Part shown: positions 23,856 to 33,979 of the stretch, in pieces
Layout of the letters: the number at the start of each line of letters is the position of its first letter
Numbering within the stretch: the first letter of the stretch is position 1
From: Evansella vedderi
GTDB lineage: Bacteria > Bacillota > Bacilli > Bacillales > Salisediminibacteriaceae
Assembly: GCF_030813435.1 (NCBI RefSeq)
Contig: NZ_JAUSUG010000036.1
Coordinates: 1 to 38,247 of the forward strand
Direction: 5' to 3'
Length of the DNA stretch: 38,247 nucleotides
Translations under genes and position numbers: made by a program
Notes under the pieces: model-generated
What the model was told of the DNA's origin: nothing
Database searches by the model: none
Seen by the model: only the letters and a program-made list of their open reading frames with translations

Positions 23856-24305
23856 ATGGAAGTTATTGCGCAATTATTAATAACCTTTATAGCAACAGTT
23901 GCCTTTGGGATTATTTTTAGTGTTCCAAAACGTGCCCTTCTTATTGGAGGAGCTATAGGAATGGTTACCTGGGGAGTACTCCAAGGGGGACTTTATTTCG
24001 GAGCGTCTTCTGTTTTTTCCACAGCAGTGGCATCCCTTACAGCAGCTGCAGCTGCTCATTTTTTAGCAAGAAGGATTCGTATACCAGTAACCACACTAGC
24101 CATACCAGGAATATTACCCTTAGTTCCAGGTAGCCGAGCCTATTTCACGATGCTTTCTTTTGTGGAAGGTGATTATTTAAGGGGGTTGGAATTTGGGGTG
24201 GAGACAATGCTGCGGGCTGGAGCTATTGCAGCAGGACTAGTTTTTGCATTGGCTATTTTTTCTTACGGGAAAGGAATTGGACATCGATATGAACCAAATC
24301 GTTAG
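23856..24305 (+). CDS. Threonine/serine exporter family protein, small subunit (ThrE C-terminal / YjjB type)
   Basis: This 149-residue protein has four to five hydrophobic segments and the small-subunit pattern VPKRALLIGGAIGMVTWGVL, ARRIRIPVTTLAIPGILPLV, PGSRAYFTML and FGVETMLRAGAIAAGLVFAL. With the preceding gene it makes up what is one fused polypeptide in ThrE. The GIxPLVPG-type motif occurs in both halves, consistent with the internal duplication of this family. Its last 17 bases overlap the start of tilS, so the exporter and tilS are probably cotranscribed and translationally coupled. Confidence 0.85.
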   Translation: MEVIAQLLITFIATVAFGIIFSVPKRALLIGGAIGMVTWGVLQGGLYFGASSVFSTAVASLTAAAAAHFLARRIRIPVTTLAIPGILPLVPGSRAYFTMLSFVEGDYLRGLEFGVETMLRAGAIAAGLVFALAIFSYGKGIGHRYEPNR

Positions 24306-25677
24306 TGAGTTTATGAAAAAACATCAACTTGTAGACGAAAATGATCATATTGTAGTAGCTGTTTCCGGCGGGCCTGATAGTATGGCGCTGCTTCATTATT
24401 TAAATCATCAGAGGAACTGGAAACTAAAGTTATCTGTTGCCCATGTGGAACATGGTTTAAGGGGGGAAACCTCTTTAAAGGACCTTCAGTTTGTTCAATC
24501 CTTTTGTAAAGATCACAACATCCCTTTTTATTACCATCAACCAGATGTGAAGAGGGTAAAGGAAGAAAGGGGTATCTCCTCCCAGGAGGCAGCAAGAATC
24601 TGCAGATATACATGGTTTGAGAAATTAATGGATGATATAGGAGCAAATAGTCTGGCCCTTGCTCATCATGGGGACGACCAAATAGAAACGATGTTAATGA
24701 AGCAGGTCCGTGGAGGGGTAACGTCACTTCAAGGTATCCCAGTTCAAAGGCCATTCGGAAAAGGAAAGCTTATTCGACCGTTTCTTTGTTTAGAGAAGAG
24801 CAATATACTTCAATATTGTAAGGAAAAAAGTGTAGGCTACCGTGTGGATGAAACAAATGAAACCGATACATATCAAAGAAATAGATTTAGAAAATATATT
24901 TTGCCATTTTTAAAGGAAGAAAATCCACAGGTTCACCAAACATTTCAAAGGCACAGCGAGTGGACTAGAGATGAGAACCATTATCTTCAATCTCAAGCTC
25001 AAAAAGAAGTTGAAAAAGCTGCCATTGTAATGGAGGAAGATAAAGTTTCCCTATCAATGAAAAAATTTCTTGCAATACCAATCCCTTTACAAAGACGAGG
25101 AGTTCATCTAATATTAAACTATCTTTCTCTGGACGTAGGACGTCATATAACCGTCCGTCATATAGAGGATATTTTGATCTTAATGAACAAGGATTTATCT
25201 TCAGGAGAACTTCACTTACCCCAAGGTATAATTGTAAGAAAATCCTATGATAAGTGCCTTTTCTTGTCAAAAGAACAGGAAGAAGAAACCTTTTCCATCA
25301 TAGAGATTCCATTTTCGGGCATTGTTCCATTAAAAAAGGGTAAAATAATTTCAAGTGTTCACAAGAAAAGTGAAGAGCTAAAAAGAGAAGGATCTATTTT
25401 TTTAGGAGATTTGAAAAAGCTTTCCACACCATTGTATATTCGTCCACGGCGACAAGGAGACAGGATTTTTCCTTTAGGACTTAGAGGTTCTAAGAAGATT
25501 AAGGACATTTTTATTGATGAAAAAATTCCTGTTGATGAAAGGGATCAATGGCCCATAGTTACAGACAATGACGGTCGAATATTGTGGATACCTTCTTTAA
25601 AAAGGTCTAATATTGCCTTAATTGATGAATTTACAGAAAACATATTAATGCTTGTTTTTAAAAAAGATGGTGAATAA
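24289..25677 (+). CDS. tilS: tRNA(Ile)-lysidine synthetase
   Basis: TilS attaches lysine to C34 of the CAU-anticodon tRNA-Ile, so that it reads AUA; the reaction uses ATP and is essential. The N-type ATP pyrophosphatase P-loop SGGPDS is at residues 26-31. AHVEHGLRGE, AHHGDDQIETMLM and the C-terminal tRNA-binding region RPRRQGDRIFPLGLRGSKKI with KDIFIDEKIP complete the family pattern over 462 residues. ATG 24289 is preferred because it gives a normal-length N-terminus; its binding site aagga (24271-24275) is rather far away. In B. subtilis, TilS and HprT are encoded together just upstream of ftsH and are reported to influence its expression. Confidence 0.95.
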   Translation: MNQIVSEFMKKHQLVDENDHIVVAVSGGPDSMALLHYLNHQRNWKLKLSVAHVEHGLRGETSLKDLQFVQSFCKDHNIPFYYHQPDVKRVKEERGISSQEAARICRYTWFEKLMDDIGANSLALAHHGDDQIETMLMKQVRGGVTSLQGIPVQRPFGKGKLIRPFLCLEKSNILQYCKEKSVGYRVDETNETDTYQRNRFRKYILPFLKEENPQVHQTFQRHSEWTRDENHYLQSQAQKEVEKAAIVMEEDKVSLSMKKFLAIPIPLQRRGVHLILNYLSLDVGRHITVRHIEDILILMNKDLSSGELHLPQGIIVRKSYDKCLFLSKEQEEETFSIIEIPFSGIVPLKKGKIISSVHKKSEELKREGSIFLGDLKKLSTPLYIRPRRQGDRIFPLGLRGSKKIKDIFIDEKIPVDERDQWPIVTDNDGRILWIPSLKRSNIALIDEFTENILMLVFKKDGE

Positions 25678-25743
25678 GCCATCGTCAATACATAAGATTG
25701 CTAAAAGATAGTTTTTATTACATAGGAGGGTCTGCGATACGCC

Positions 25744-26283
25744 ATGAGAGACGACATTAAGGAAGTGTTGATATCCGAAGAAGAAATTCAACAAAAAATT
25801 AGTGAATTGGGAAAGCAGTTAACGGAAGAATATGAAGGGAAGTTCCCTCTAGTAGTTGGAATTTTAAAGGGTTCCCTCCCATTTATGGGTGATTTAATAC
25901 AGCGTATAGATACGCATATTGAATTAGACTTGATGGATGTTTCCAGCTATGGGAATGATACCGTTTCCTCTGGAGAAGTTAAAATTGTAAAGGATTTAAA
26001 TACTTCTGTTGAAGGAAGAGATGTACTCATTTTAGAAGATATCATTGATAGTGGCTTAACTTTAAGCTATTTGGTGAAGTTATTTCAATACAGAAAAGCC
26101 AAATCTGTAAAAGTAGTTACCCTTTTAGACAAGCCCGATGGCAGGAAAGTAGACTTAGTTCCAGACCTAGCTGGATTTATCGTTCCGGATGAATTTGTCG
26201 TGGGATACGGTCTCGATTTTGCAGAACGATATCGAAACCTTCCTTATATCGGAATTCTGAAGCCAGAGGTATATCAAAGCTAA
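25744..26283 (+). CDS. hpt: Hypoxanthine phosphoribosyltransferase
   Basis: Hpt salvages hypoxanthine and guanine by transfer of phosphoribose from PRPP. The 179-residue protein shows [25 protein letters not shown], the PRPP-binding loop [11 protein letters not shown] (98-104 core) and the purine-contacting [12 protein letters not shown] with [20 protein letters not shown]. Length and motifs are normal. The start follows taggagggtctg. It lies between tilS and ftsH as in B. subtilis, where it is called hprT. Confidence 0.96.
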   Translation: MRDDIKEVLISEEEIQQKISELGKQLTEEYEGKFPLVVGILKGSLPFMGDLIQRIDTHIELDLMDVSSYGNDTVSSGEVKIVKDLNTSVEGRDVLILEDIIDSGLTLSYLVKLFQYRKAKSVKVVTLLDKPDGRKVDLVPDLAGFIVPDEFVVGYGLDFAERYRNLPYIGILKPEVYQS

Positions 26284-26353
26284 ATTAGTTGTGATGAAAG
26301 AACTATTTATGATACTATAATCAAGTGTATTTGACCGTGGGAGGAGGTAAAGA

Positions 26354-28339
26354 ATGAATCGAATTTTTCGTAATACGATATTCTATCTTTTAATTTTCTT
26401 AGTAATTGTGGGGATTGTAAGTGTGTTTCAAAACCCGCAAGAAGACTCTGAGGAAATTTCTTTCAATACATTTCAAGAATATTTAGCAGAAGGAACTATT
26501 ACATCTTTATCCATACAGCCTAGACTAGACGTCTATACTGTTACAGGTGAGTTAGATGAAACAGCCGGGGCTGACTTTGACTATTTTATTGTAAACGTAC
26601 CAGATGTTCAATCAGTACTGGAGGAAATAATAGCAGCTAATCAAGCTGATTTAATGTTTGAGCCAGCAGACCAACCGAGCGGATGGGTGAATTTCTTTAC
26701 CGCTATCATACCGTTTGTGATTATCTTTATTCTATTCTTTTTCTTATTAAGCCAGGCCCAAGGCGGTGGAAGCCGTGTAATGAACTTTGGTAAAAGTAAG
26801 GCTAAGCTCGTAAGTGAGGATAAGAAGAAAGCACGCTTTAAGGATGTAGCTGGTGCAGACGAGGAAAAGCAGGAACTTGTAGAAGTTGTTGATTTCTTAA
26901 AGGATCCACGTAAGTTCTCGCAAATAGGTGCTCGTATTCCGAAAGGAGTACTTTTAGTAGGACCTCCTGGTACAGGTAAAACATTACTCGCCCGTGCCGT
27001 TGCAGGTGAAGCAGGAGTACCGTTCTTCTCCATCAGTGGTTCGGACTTCGTAGAAATGTTTGTGGGTGTCGGTGCATCCCGTGTGCGTGATTTGTTTGAA
27101 AATGCAAAGAAAAATGCACCTTGTATTATCTTTATTGATGAGATTGATGCCGTAGGTCGTCGCCGCGGTGCTGGTCTTGGAGGCGGGCATGACGAGCGTG
27201 AGCAGACATTAAACCAATTACTAGTTGAAATGGACGGTTTTGGAGTAAATGAAGGTATTATCCTTATTGCAGCTACAAACCGCGCGGATATACTTGACCC
27301 TGCATTACTGCGTCCAGGTCGTTTTGACCGTCAGATCATGGTTGGACGTCCAGATGTTAAAGGACGTGAGGAAGTACTTAAAGTACACGCAGCAAATAAA
27401 CCATTATCTGATGATGTAGATTTAAAAACAATTGCACAAAGAACACCAGGATTCTCCGGTGCTGAGTTAGAAAATTTACTTAATGAAGCAGCATTAGTTT
27501 CTGCTAGAAGTAATAAAGAGAAGATTGATATGGAAGCAATTGAAGAGGCCATTGACCGTGTCATTGCTGGTCCTTCAAAGAAAAGCCGTGTTATTTCCGA
27601 AAAAGAGAAAAACATTGTGGCATATCATGAAGCGGGTCATACGGTTGTAGGTGTGAAGTTAGAGAGTGCAGATTTAGTCCATAAGGTAACTATTGTCCCT
27701 CGCGGTCAAGCAGGTGGTTATGCGATGATGCTTCCAAAAGAAGACCGTTATTTCATGACAAAACCAGAGCTACTTGATAAAATTGTCGGACTCCTTGGTG
27801 GACGTGTGGCGGAAGATATTATATTTGGGGAAGTAAGTACTGGTGCCCATAATGATTTCCAGCGTGCCACAGGTATTGCCCGAAAAATGGTAATGGAGTT
27901 TGGTATGAGCGATAAGCTTGGACCAGTTCAATTTGGTAATACGCAAGGGGAAGTATTCCTCGGACGTGATATTAATAATGAACAAAATTACAGTGATGCC
28001 ATTGCTCATGAAATTGATCTTGAAGTTCAACGAATATTAAAAGAGTGTTACGATCGCTGTAAACGTATTTTGAAAGAGAATATTGACAGTCTTAGATTAG
28101 TTGCTGAAACATTATTAGAGCATGAAACATTGGATGCGCAGCAAATTAATTCTTTAATTGAGGAAGGGAAGTTGCCAGATAATCATCACATGTCAAGAAA
28201 GATGAATGGTGAATCATCTGATGATGTAACTGTTAATATTAAACGTAAGGAAGATGAGCAAGATAGAGATGAATCATCTTTATCATGGGAAGAAAGAAAT
28301 GCTGATTACAAAAAAGAAAAAGACGATAAAAATGACTAA
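26354..28339 (+). CDS. ftsH: ATP-dependent zinc metalloprotease FtsH
   Basis: FtsH is a membrane-anchored AAA+ protease that degrades misfolded membrane proteins and selected regulators; in B. subtilis it is needed for sporulation. Two membrane helices (about residues 8-25 and 112-133) flank an extracytoplasmic domain. The AAA+ module has Walker A GPPGTGKT (203-210), Walker B IIFIDE (258-263), the second region of homology [19 protein letters not shown] and the pore motif [14 protein letters not shown]. The zinc site HEAGH is at 425-429. A charged tail follows about residue 600. A TATAAT at 26316-26321 may be its -10. A 9-bp-stem terminator follows. Confidence 0.97.
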   Translation: MNRIFRNTIFYLLIFLVIVGIVSVFQNPQEDSEEISFNTFQEYLAEGTITSLSIQPRLDVYTVTGELDETAGADFDYFIVNVPDVQSVLEEIIAANQADLMFEPADQPSGWVNFFTAIIPFVIIFILFFFLLSQAQGGGSRVMNFGKSKAKLVSEDKKKARFKDVAGADEEKQELVEVVDFLKDPRKFSQIGARIPKGVLLVGPPGTGKTLLARAVAGEAGVPFFSISGSDFVEMFVGVGASRVRDLFENAKKNAPCIIFIDEIDAVGRRRGAGLGGGHDEREQTLNQLLVEMDGFGVNEGIILIAATNRADILDPALLRPGRFDRQIMVGRPDVKGREEVLKVHAANKPLSDDVDLKTIAQRTPGFSGAELENLLNEAALVSARSNKEKIDMEAIEEAIDRVIAGPSKKSRVISEKEKNIVAYHEAGHTVVGVKLESADLVHKVTIVPRGQAGGYAMMLPKEDRYFMTKPELLDKIVGLLGGRVAEDIIFGEVSTGAHNDFQRATGIARKMVMEFGMSDKLGPVQFGNTQGEVFLGRDINNEQNYSDAIAHEIDLEVQRILKECYDRCKRILKENIDSLRLVAETLLEHETLDAQQINSLIEEGKLPDNHHMSRKMNGESSDDVTVNIKRKEDEQDRDESSLSWEERNADYKKEKDDKND

Positions 28340-28346
28340 GAAAGCA

Positions 28347-28375
28347 GGGTGTCTATTTATAGACACCCTCTTTTT
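28347..28375 (+). terminator. Terminator after ftsH
   Basis: A perfect 9-bp stem (28347-28355 with 28360-28368, loop ttta) is followed by TC and five Ts. Confidence 0.9.
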
Positions 28376-28439
28376 ACAGAGTTAATATTTAAGTAAGGTT
28401 TCCTTTGACGATATGAGCATGGAAAAGGAGGTATGATAG

Positions 28440-29210
28440 ATGATATTTACCTTAGATGTTGGGAATACAAATATTGCTTTAGGGGTATATGAGGAAAGTG
28501 AATTAAAGTATAATTGGCGAATCGGTACAGATGCCTCAAAAACGGAGGATCAGTACGCTATGCTTATTAAAGACCTATTTCAACATGAAAGGCTAAATAT
28601 AAAAAATGTTGAAGGTATTATTATTTCATCCGTAGTCCCACAAATTATGTATGCCTTAGAGCAAATGTGTAAAAAGTATTTTAACATTTCCCCAATGATA
28701 ATCGGGCCTGGTATAAAAACAGGCTTAAATATAAAATATGATAACCCTCGAGAGGTTGGAGCAGATAGAATTGTTAATGCTGTTGCGGGAATACATCTGT
28801 ATGGATGTCCGTTAATCATTGTTGATTTCGGTACAGCTACAACTTATTGTTATATTAACGAGGAGAAACAATATATAGGTGGTGCTATTGCACCAGGGAT
28901 CGGCATTTCTACAGAAGCTTTATATAATCGAGCATCAAAGCTGCCTCGCATAGAAATCGTAAAGACAAAAAATGTTATAGGAAAAAATACAATCCATGCT
29001 ATGCAATCGGGTATTTTATATGGCTATGTGGGACAAGTTGAAGGTATTGTAAAACGGATAAAGCAGCAAGCTAAAGCGGACCCTACTGTAATTGCAACTG
29101 GAGGATTAGCATCATTAATTGCCAACGAATCCGAGGTTATTGACATAGTAGACCCATTTTTAACCCTAAAAGGCTTGCAAATGATTTATGAAAAAAACAA
29201 AGCTCATTAA
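28440..29210 (+). CDS. coaX: Type III pantothenate kinase
   Basis: CoaX phosphorylates pantothenate, the first step of CoA synthesis, and unlike types I and II is not inhibited by CoA. The 256-residue protein has the N-terminal ASKHA nucleotide-binding motif [15 protein letters not shown], then [13 protein letters not shown]-like [17 protein letters not shown], the catalytic-region [14 protein letters not shown], the glycine-rich [20 protein letters not shown] and ATGGLASLI near the C-terminus. The start follows aaaggaggt. It is the first gene after the ftsH terminator and probably heads the hslO-pab-fol unit. Confidence 0.95.
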   Translation: MIFTLDVGNTNIALGVYEESELKYNWRIGTDASKTEDQYAMLIKDLFQHERLNIKNVEGIIISSVVPQIMYALEQMCKKYFNISPMIIGPGIKTGLNIKYDNPREVGADRIVNAVAGIHLYGCPLIIVDFGTATTYCYINEEKQYIGGAIAPGIGISTEALYNRASKLPRIEIVKTKNVIGKNTIHAMQSGILYGYVGQVEGIVKRIKQQAKADPTVIATGGLASLIANESEVIDIVDPFLTLKGLQMIYEKNKAH

Positions 29211-29249
29211 GCCTTATTAAAAGTATTAAAAATAGAGGAGTGTTATTCT

Positions 29250-30134
29250 TTGTCAGACTATTTAGTGAAAGCATTAGGTTATGAAGGAACGGTACGTGCC
29301 TATGCTATCCGTTCTTCAGGAATGGTACAGGAGGCAGCACGTAGACACGGTTCATCAAGAACAGTAACAGCAGCCCTTGGAAGAGCACTATCAGCTGGTA
29401 CGATGATGGGGGCCATGCTAAAGGGGGATGAAAAGATAACCATAAAAATAGAAGGTAATGGTCCAGCCAGCCCCATTATAATCGATGCTAATGCAAAGGG
29501 AGAAGCTAGAGGTTATGTATCCAATCCAAAGGTTGATCCTGAGAGAAAGGCATCTGGTAAATTAAATGTTTCAGCAGCTGTTGGGGAGAAAGGATCCCTA
29601 TCTGTGGTAAAGGATCTAGGGTTGAAAGAGAATTTCACAGGAAGTGTTCCCTTAGTATCTGGTGAATTAGCAGAAGATTTTACTTATTATTTTGCAACTT
29701 CTGAGCAAACACCCTCATCCGTTGCTTTAGGGGTAATTATCGATAAGGGGGAAGTGGTAGCTTCCGCAGGAGGATTTATATTGCAGATGATGCCAGGGGT
29801 AACAGACGAGACCATTGATGCAATAGAAAAAATATTAAAGGATATTCCCCCAATTTCTACATTAATTCGGGAGGGCTTAACGCCAGAAGAGGTACTTTAC
29901 CGACTACTCGGTAAAGAAAACGTACAAATTCTTGATACTATGGAAGTTGCATTTAAATGCCGCTGCTCCAAAGAGCGTATTGCTCAAGCCATAATAGGAT
30001 TAGGGGTAAAGGAAATAAAAGTAATGATTGAAGAAGATGCAGGGGCAGAAACTCACTGTAACTTTTGCAATGAAAGGTATATTTTTACGAAAGAAGAGTT
30101 AGAAGATTTGTTGAAAAGTACAGATAAAGAGTAA
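29250..30134 (+). CDS. hslO: Redox-regulated chaperone Hsp33
   Basis: Hsp33 is a holdase chaperone switched on by oxidative unfolding of its zinc-binding domain. The 294-residue protein has the conserved N-terminal YLVKALGYEGTVRAYAIRSS, FVEMMPG-type LQMMPGVTDETID, and all four redox cysteines: Cys237 and Cys239 (CRC) and Cys270 and Cys273 (CNFC). The start is TTG, supported by gaggag at 29235-29240 and by the family N-terminus. In B. subtilis yacD and cysK follow; here pabB follows directly after 39 bp. Confidence 0.95.
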   Translation: MSDYLVKALGYEGTVRAYAIRSSGMVQEAARRHGSSRTVTAALGRALSAGTMMGAMLKGDEKITIKIEGNGPASPIIIDANAKGEARGYVSNPKVDPERKASGKLNVSAAVGEKGSLSVVKDLGLKENFTGSVPLVSGELAEDFTYYFATSEQTPSSVALGVIIDKGEVVASAGGFILQMMPGVTDETIDAIEKILKDIPPISTLIREGLTPEEVLYRLLGKENVQILDTMEVAFKCRCSKERIAQAIIGLGVKEIKVMIEEDAGAETHCNFCNERYIFTKEELEDLLKSTDKE

Positions 30135-30173
30135 GCGTTGTGCAAGGAATGATTCATGTAAGGTGGGGTCAAC

Positions 30174-31622
30174 TTGAAGAACAAAAAAAGAATGGCTATC
30201 GGTAAAGATTATCCGTTAGGAGACATGACATCCGATTGGTTTCAAACATATACGAAGTTAGTTGAAAAGGAAGAATACCACGTATTGTTAGAAAGCGGAC
30301 GAGGAGGACGTTATTCCATAATAGGTATATCCCCTTGGGCAATCATAACTGGAAAAAATGAATTACTCACTATTGAAACAGAAGAAGGAGTAGAAACAGT
30401 TAAAGGTTCTTTATTGAACTCGCTTCGAAGCTGGCTAATAAGAAATAATGTAGAGGTAAATAAAAACTTACCTGATTTTCAGGGTGGTATTATCGGTCAG
30501 TTTAGCTACGATATTGTCAGGGAAATAGAAAGACTGCCAGCAATAGCTAAGGATGACTTAAATACAGAGGATCTGCTCTTTTTTGCATTTAACGATGTAG
30601 TTGTTATTGATCACACGAAAAGTACAATTTGGTTCATTACTATTGTTGAAGAAGGAATGGAACAGATAGGTAGTAAACAGCTTGAGGTAATGGAGTCAAA
30701 GTGGAAGGAAGCTTCTAATACCTCCATAGAACCTTGGTACAAGCAGTGCTATGTTGAAGAAAAGCCAGAATTTATGGAACGATCCTTTACAGAAGAAGCT
30801 TTTATGAAAGCAGTTAGGAAAACACAAGATTACATTAGTGCAGGAGATGTCTTTCAAGTAAACTTATCCGTTAGAGAGACAAGAAACATGGAAACCCATC
30901 CTTTACACATATACTCCTGTTTAAGAAAAATAAATCCTTCACCGTATATGGGCTATTTTCATACACCGAAACTGCAGTTTATCGGAGCATCTCCGGAGCT
31001 GTTAGTTAAAGTGGACGGAGACGAAGTGAGTACACGTCCCATAGCAGGCACTCGTTCCCGTGGAAGAAATGAAGAAGAGGATCAACAGTTAGCCGATACA
31101 TTGATCAACAATGAAAAGGAACGGGCAGAGCATGTCATGCTTGTAGACTTAGAAAGAAATGATCTTGGAAGGGTTTGTCAATACGGCTCCGTTGAAGTTA
31201 ATGAATTAATGGTTATTGAAAAATACTCCCATGTCATGCACATTGTTTCTAATGTACGGGGTAAAAAAGCAGCAAAATATGATAATATAGATGTTATAGC
31301 CGCCACTTTCCCCGGAGGTACCATTACTGGAGCACCAAAGGTGCGGACAATGGAAATTATCGAAGAACTAGAGCCGGTGAGAAGGGGTGTTTATACCGGG
31401 TCTTTAGGTTGGATTGGATTTAGTGGTAATATGGAATTAAATATTACCATACGGACAATGGTAGCTAAAGAAGGAAATGTCCATGTGCAGGCTGGAGCTG
31501 GCATAGTCATCGACTCTGACCCAAAAGCAGAGTTTAAGGAATCACTAAAGAAAGCAAAGGCTTTATGGAAGGCAAAAGAGATGAGTGAAGATGAGGTAAA
31601 GACAAAATTGAGGATGAGCTGA
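30174..31622 (+). CDS. pabB: Aminodeoxychorismate synthase component I
   Basis: PabB converts chorismate, with ammonia from PabA, to 4-amino-4-deoxychorismate on the way to p-aminobenzoate. The 482-residue protein has the chorismate-utilising pattern SAGDVFQVNLSVRE, FIGASPELLVKV, TRPIAGTRSRGRNEEED, ERNDLGRVCQYGSV, TFPGGTITGAPKVRTMEII and AGAGIVIDSDPKAEF. Those motifs are also found in anthranilate synthase (TrpE). The assignment rests on the adjacent pabA, pabC and folate genes. The TTG start is supported by aaggtgggg at 30160-30168; ATG 30192 lacks a binding site. Confidence 0.93.
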   Translation: MKNKKRMAIGKDYPLGDMTSDWFQTYTKLVEKEEYHVLLESGRGGRYSIIGISPWAIITGKNELLTIETEEGVETVKGSLLNSLRSWLIRNNVEVNKNLPDFQGGIIGQFSYDIVREIERLPAIAKDDLNTEDLLFFAFNDVVVIDHTKSTIWFITIVEEGMEQIGSKQLEVMESKWKEASNTSIEPWYKQCYVEEKPEFMERSFTEEAFMKAVRKTQDYISAGDVFQVNLSVRETRNMETHPLHIYSCLRKINPSPYMGYFHTPKLQFIGASPELLVKVDGDEVSTRPIAGTRSRGRNEEEDQQLADTLINNEKERAEHVMLVDLERNDLGRVCQYGSVEVNELMVIEKYSHVMHIVSNVRGKKAAKYDNIDVIAATFPGGTITGAPKVRTMEIIEELEPVRRGVYTGSLGWIGFSGNMELNITIRTMVAKEGNVHVQAGAGIVIDSDPKAEFKESLKKAKALWKAKEMSEDEVKTKLRMS

Positions 31623-31634
31623 GGAGGAATAAAA

Positions 31635-32231
31635 ATGATTTTAATGGTTGATAACTATGATTCATTTACGTACAATCTTGTTCAATACTTAGGTGAAATG
31701 GGACAAGAGTTAATTGTTAAACGGAACGACCAAATTACAATAGAAGAGATAGAGGAATTAGACCCTAAATATATAATGGTTTCTCCGGGACCTTGCACTC
31801 CTAACGAAGCAGGAATAAGCTTAGATGTAATTGAACACTTTGCCGGAAAGAAGCCTATATTTGGTGTTTGTTTAGGACACCAATCCATTGCACAGGTTTT
31901 TGGTGGGGAAGTTATTAAAGCAGAGAGGTTAATGCATGGAAAAACATCGGAAATACACCATGACGGAAAAACAGTTTTCCGTGATATTGCTAACCCTTTT
32001 ACTGCAACAAGATATCATTCGTTAATTGTTAAACGAGAGACCTTGCCAGACTGCTTTGAAATATCAGCAGAAACAAAGGAAGGAGAAATTATGGCGATCC
32101 GTCATAAATCCTTGCCAATAGAGGGTGTGCAGTTCCATCCGGAATCTATTATGACGGGAGCAGGCAAGGTAATGTTACGAAATTTTCTAGAGGAATACAA
32201 GGAGTTCGAGGAACAATGTACCTCTTCTTAA
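31635..32231 (+). CDS. pabA: Glutamine amidotransferase subunit PabA (amphibolic PabA/TrpG)
   Basis: PabA releases ammonia from glutamine for PabB. In B. subtilis the same subunit also serves anthranilate synthase, and there is no trp gene here to decide whether that holds. The 198-residue class I amidotransferase shows the N-terminal [31 protein letters not shown], the nucleophile elbow [12 protein letters not shown] (Cys in GVCLGH) and the His/Glu pair of [11 protein letters not shown]. The start follows tgaggagg. Its end overlaps pabC by 16 bases. Confidence 0.95.
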   Translation: MILMVDNYDSFTYNLVQYLGEMGQELIVKRNDQITIEEIEELDPKYIMVSPGPCTPNEAGISLDVIEHFAGKKPIFGVCLGHQSIAQVFGGEVIKAERLMHGKTSEIHHDGKTVFRDIANPFTATRYHSLIVKRETLPDCFEISAETKEGEIMAIRHKSLPIEGVQFHPESIMTGAGKVMLRNFLEEYKEFEEQCTSS

Positions 32232-33073
32232 ATGGTTCCATAAAACATCAACATGAAGCAGCTATTTCTCCATTAGACCATGGGTATTTATATGGTTTAG
32301 GTTTATTTGAAACGTTCCGTACCTATCATGGTCATCCGTTTTTACTGGATGACCATTTTAGTCGTTTGTACGAAAGTGCGGAAATAATGGGGATCCAAGT
32401 ACCTCCCTATAATCGTAAGGAAACAGTGGGAATTATCCAAGAACTCCTTGAAGTAAATGAAATAGAGGATGGCTATTTTCGATGGAATCTCTCTGCAGGA
32501 GAACGGGGAATAGGTTTATCCACTGAAAATTATACAGAACCTAATACAATTGTTTTTGTAAAGCCATTACCAGACAGCAGGAGTTCGGAAAAAAACGGAA
32601 TCTTTTTAAAGCAGCGACGGAATACACCAGAAGGCAGTGTTCGTTTTAAATCCCATCATTATTTAAATAACATCCTAGCGAAACGGGAGGTAGGAATGGA
32701 GCCCAATGTAGAAGGAATTTTTCTTACTGAAGGTGGGTTCATTTCCGAGGGAATAGTATCTAATATTTTTTGGTGGAAAAGGGATACTCTTTATACACCG
32801 AGTATACAGACAGCTGCCTTAAACGGTATTACTCGTCAATTTATTATAGCGTTAGCACCTCGACTAGGTATGAATGTAGAGGAAGGATGTTATCTACCAC
32901 ATCATTTAAGGGACGCAGAAGAAGTATTCGTTACCAATTCTATACAAGAACTAGTTCCACTGAAAAATATAAACGATTATTCATATAAAGGTAAAAAGGG
33001 AAATATTTATTCGTTACTACATAAACATTATAAGCAAAAAACTGGCTCACTTTGGAGTAGGATTGAGCTATAA
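32216..33073 (+). CDS. pabC: 4-amino-4-deoxychorismate lyase
   Basis: PabC, a PLP enzyme, removes pyruvate from aminodeoxychorismate to give p-aminobenzoate. The 285-residue fold type IV protein shows [20 protein letters not shown], the region of the PLP lysine [36 protein letters not shown] and [13 protein letters not shown] near the C-terminus. Branched-chain or D-amino acid aminotransferases share the fold, but the context between pabA and folP makes the lyase by far the better call. Its start lies inside pabA, so translation is probably coupled. Confidence 0.93.
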   Translation: MYLFLNGSIKHQHEAAISPLDHGYLYGLGLFETFRTYHGHPFLLDDHFSRLYESAEIMGIQVPPYNRKETVGIIQELLEVNEIEDGYFRWNLSAGERGIGLSTENYTEPNTIVFVKPLPDSRSSEKNGIFLKQRRNTPEGSVRFKSHHYLNNILAKREVGMEPNVEGIFLTEGGFISEGIVSNIFWWKRDTLYTPSIQTAALNGITRQFIIALAPRLGMNVEEGCYLPHHLRDAEEVFVTNSIQELVPLKNINDYSYKGKKGNIYSLLHKHYKQKTGSLWSRIEL

Positions 33074-33102
33074 GAAGAATTCCTTTTGAAAGGGTGAAAA
33101 AA

Positions 33103-33951
33103 ATGTTTAGAAGCAGTCGAAGACGGATGGACTGGAACGGCTATACCCTTGATTTTTCAAGTAAAACATATGTCATGGGAATATTGAATGTAACCCCGGA
33201 CTCCTTTTCAGATGGGGGTAAATTTAAGGAGGAACATGCAGCAGTGGCTCATGCTAAAGAAATGCTTGAAGCAGGTGCTGATATTATTGATATAGGCGGC
33301 GAATCCACTCGACCAGGAGCAACGAAGGTGGAAGAGGATGAAGAAATTAAACGTATTCTTACGCCAGTGAACGTAGTGCGAGAGGCGGTAGACGCCCCTA
33401 TATCCATTGATACATATAAAGCAAAGGTGGCGGAGGTTGCTATCGAAGCAGGAGCCAACATTATTAATGATGTTTGGGGAGCAAAGGCTGATCCTAACAT
33501 GGCTTCAGTAGCAGCCCATTATGATGTTCCAATTATCTTAATGCATAATAGGGAAAAAGCTCAATACAATGATTTAATTGATGATATGATAACAGATTTG
33601 AAGGAAAGTATCGATATTTGCCTTCGAGCAGGTGTAAAGGACGAAAGAATTATTTTAGATCCTGGTATTGGGTTTGGAAAAACATATAAAGACAATGTAT
33701 TAGTTATGCGAGACTTACACAAAATTACAGAACTCGGTTATCCAGTTCTCCTCGGCACTTCTAGAAAATCTTTGATTGCTAAAACGTTGAACCTACCAGT
33801 AAATGAACGAATGGAAGGGACCGGGGCTACTGTATGCTTTGGGATTGATAAAGGGGTTAATATTGTACGAATACACGATGTCTTACCTATTGCAAGAATG
33901 GTGAAAATGATGGACGTCATGGTGGGAAAAGCAGAAATTCCGGAAAATTAA
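33103..33951 (+). CDS. folP: Dihydropteroate synthase
   Basis: FolP condenses p-aminobenzoate with 6-hydroxymethyl-dihydropterin pyrophosphate; it is the target of sulfonamides. The 282-residue TIM-barrel protein has both signatures: MGILNVTPDSFSDGGKF and GADIIDIGGESTRPGATKV, with PISIDTYKAKVAEVA, DPGIGFGKTYKDN and LLGTSRKSLIAKTL. ATG 33103 is about 6 nt from the binding site gaaagggtg; GTG 33094 lies within it. B. subtilis calls this gene sul. It uses the product of pabABC immediately upstream and of folK downstream. Confidence 0.96.
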   Translation: MFRSSRRRMDWNGYTLDFSSKTYVMGILNVTPDSFSDGGKFKEEHAAVAHAKEMLEAGADIIDIGGESTRPGATKVEEDEEIKRILTPVNVVREAVDAPISIDTYKAKVAEVAIEAGANIINDVWGAKADPNMASVAAHYDVPIILMHNREKAQYNDLIDDMITDLKESIDICLRAGVKDERIILDPGIGFGKTYKDNVLVMRDLHKITELGYPVLLGTSRKSLIAKTLNLPVNERMEGTGATVCFGIDKGVNIVRIHDVLPIARMVKMMDVMVGKAEIPEN

Positions 33952-33979
33952 TGTTAGAGGGGAAGGGGAGGTTGTTGCG

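Noticed and set aside
30174-31622. Anthranilate synthase component I (trpE) instead of pabB
   Set aside because: The motifs are shared by both families, but the gene is followed at once by pabA, pabC and folP-folB-folK, and no trp genes are present.
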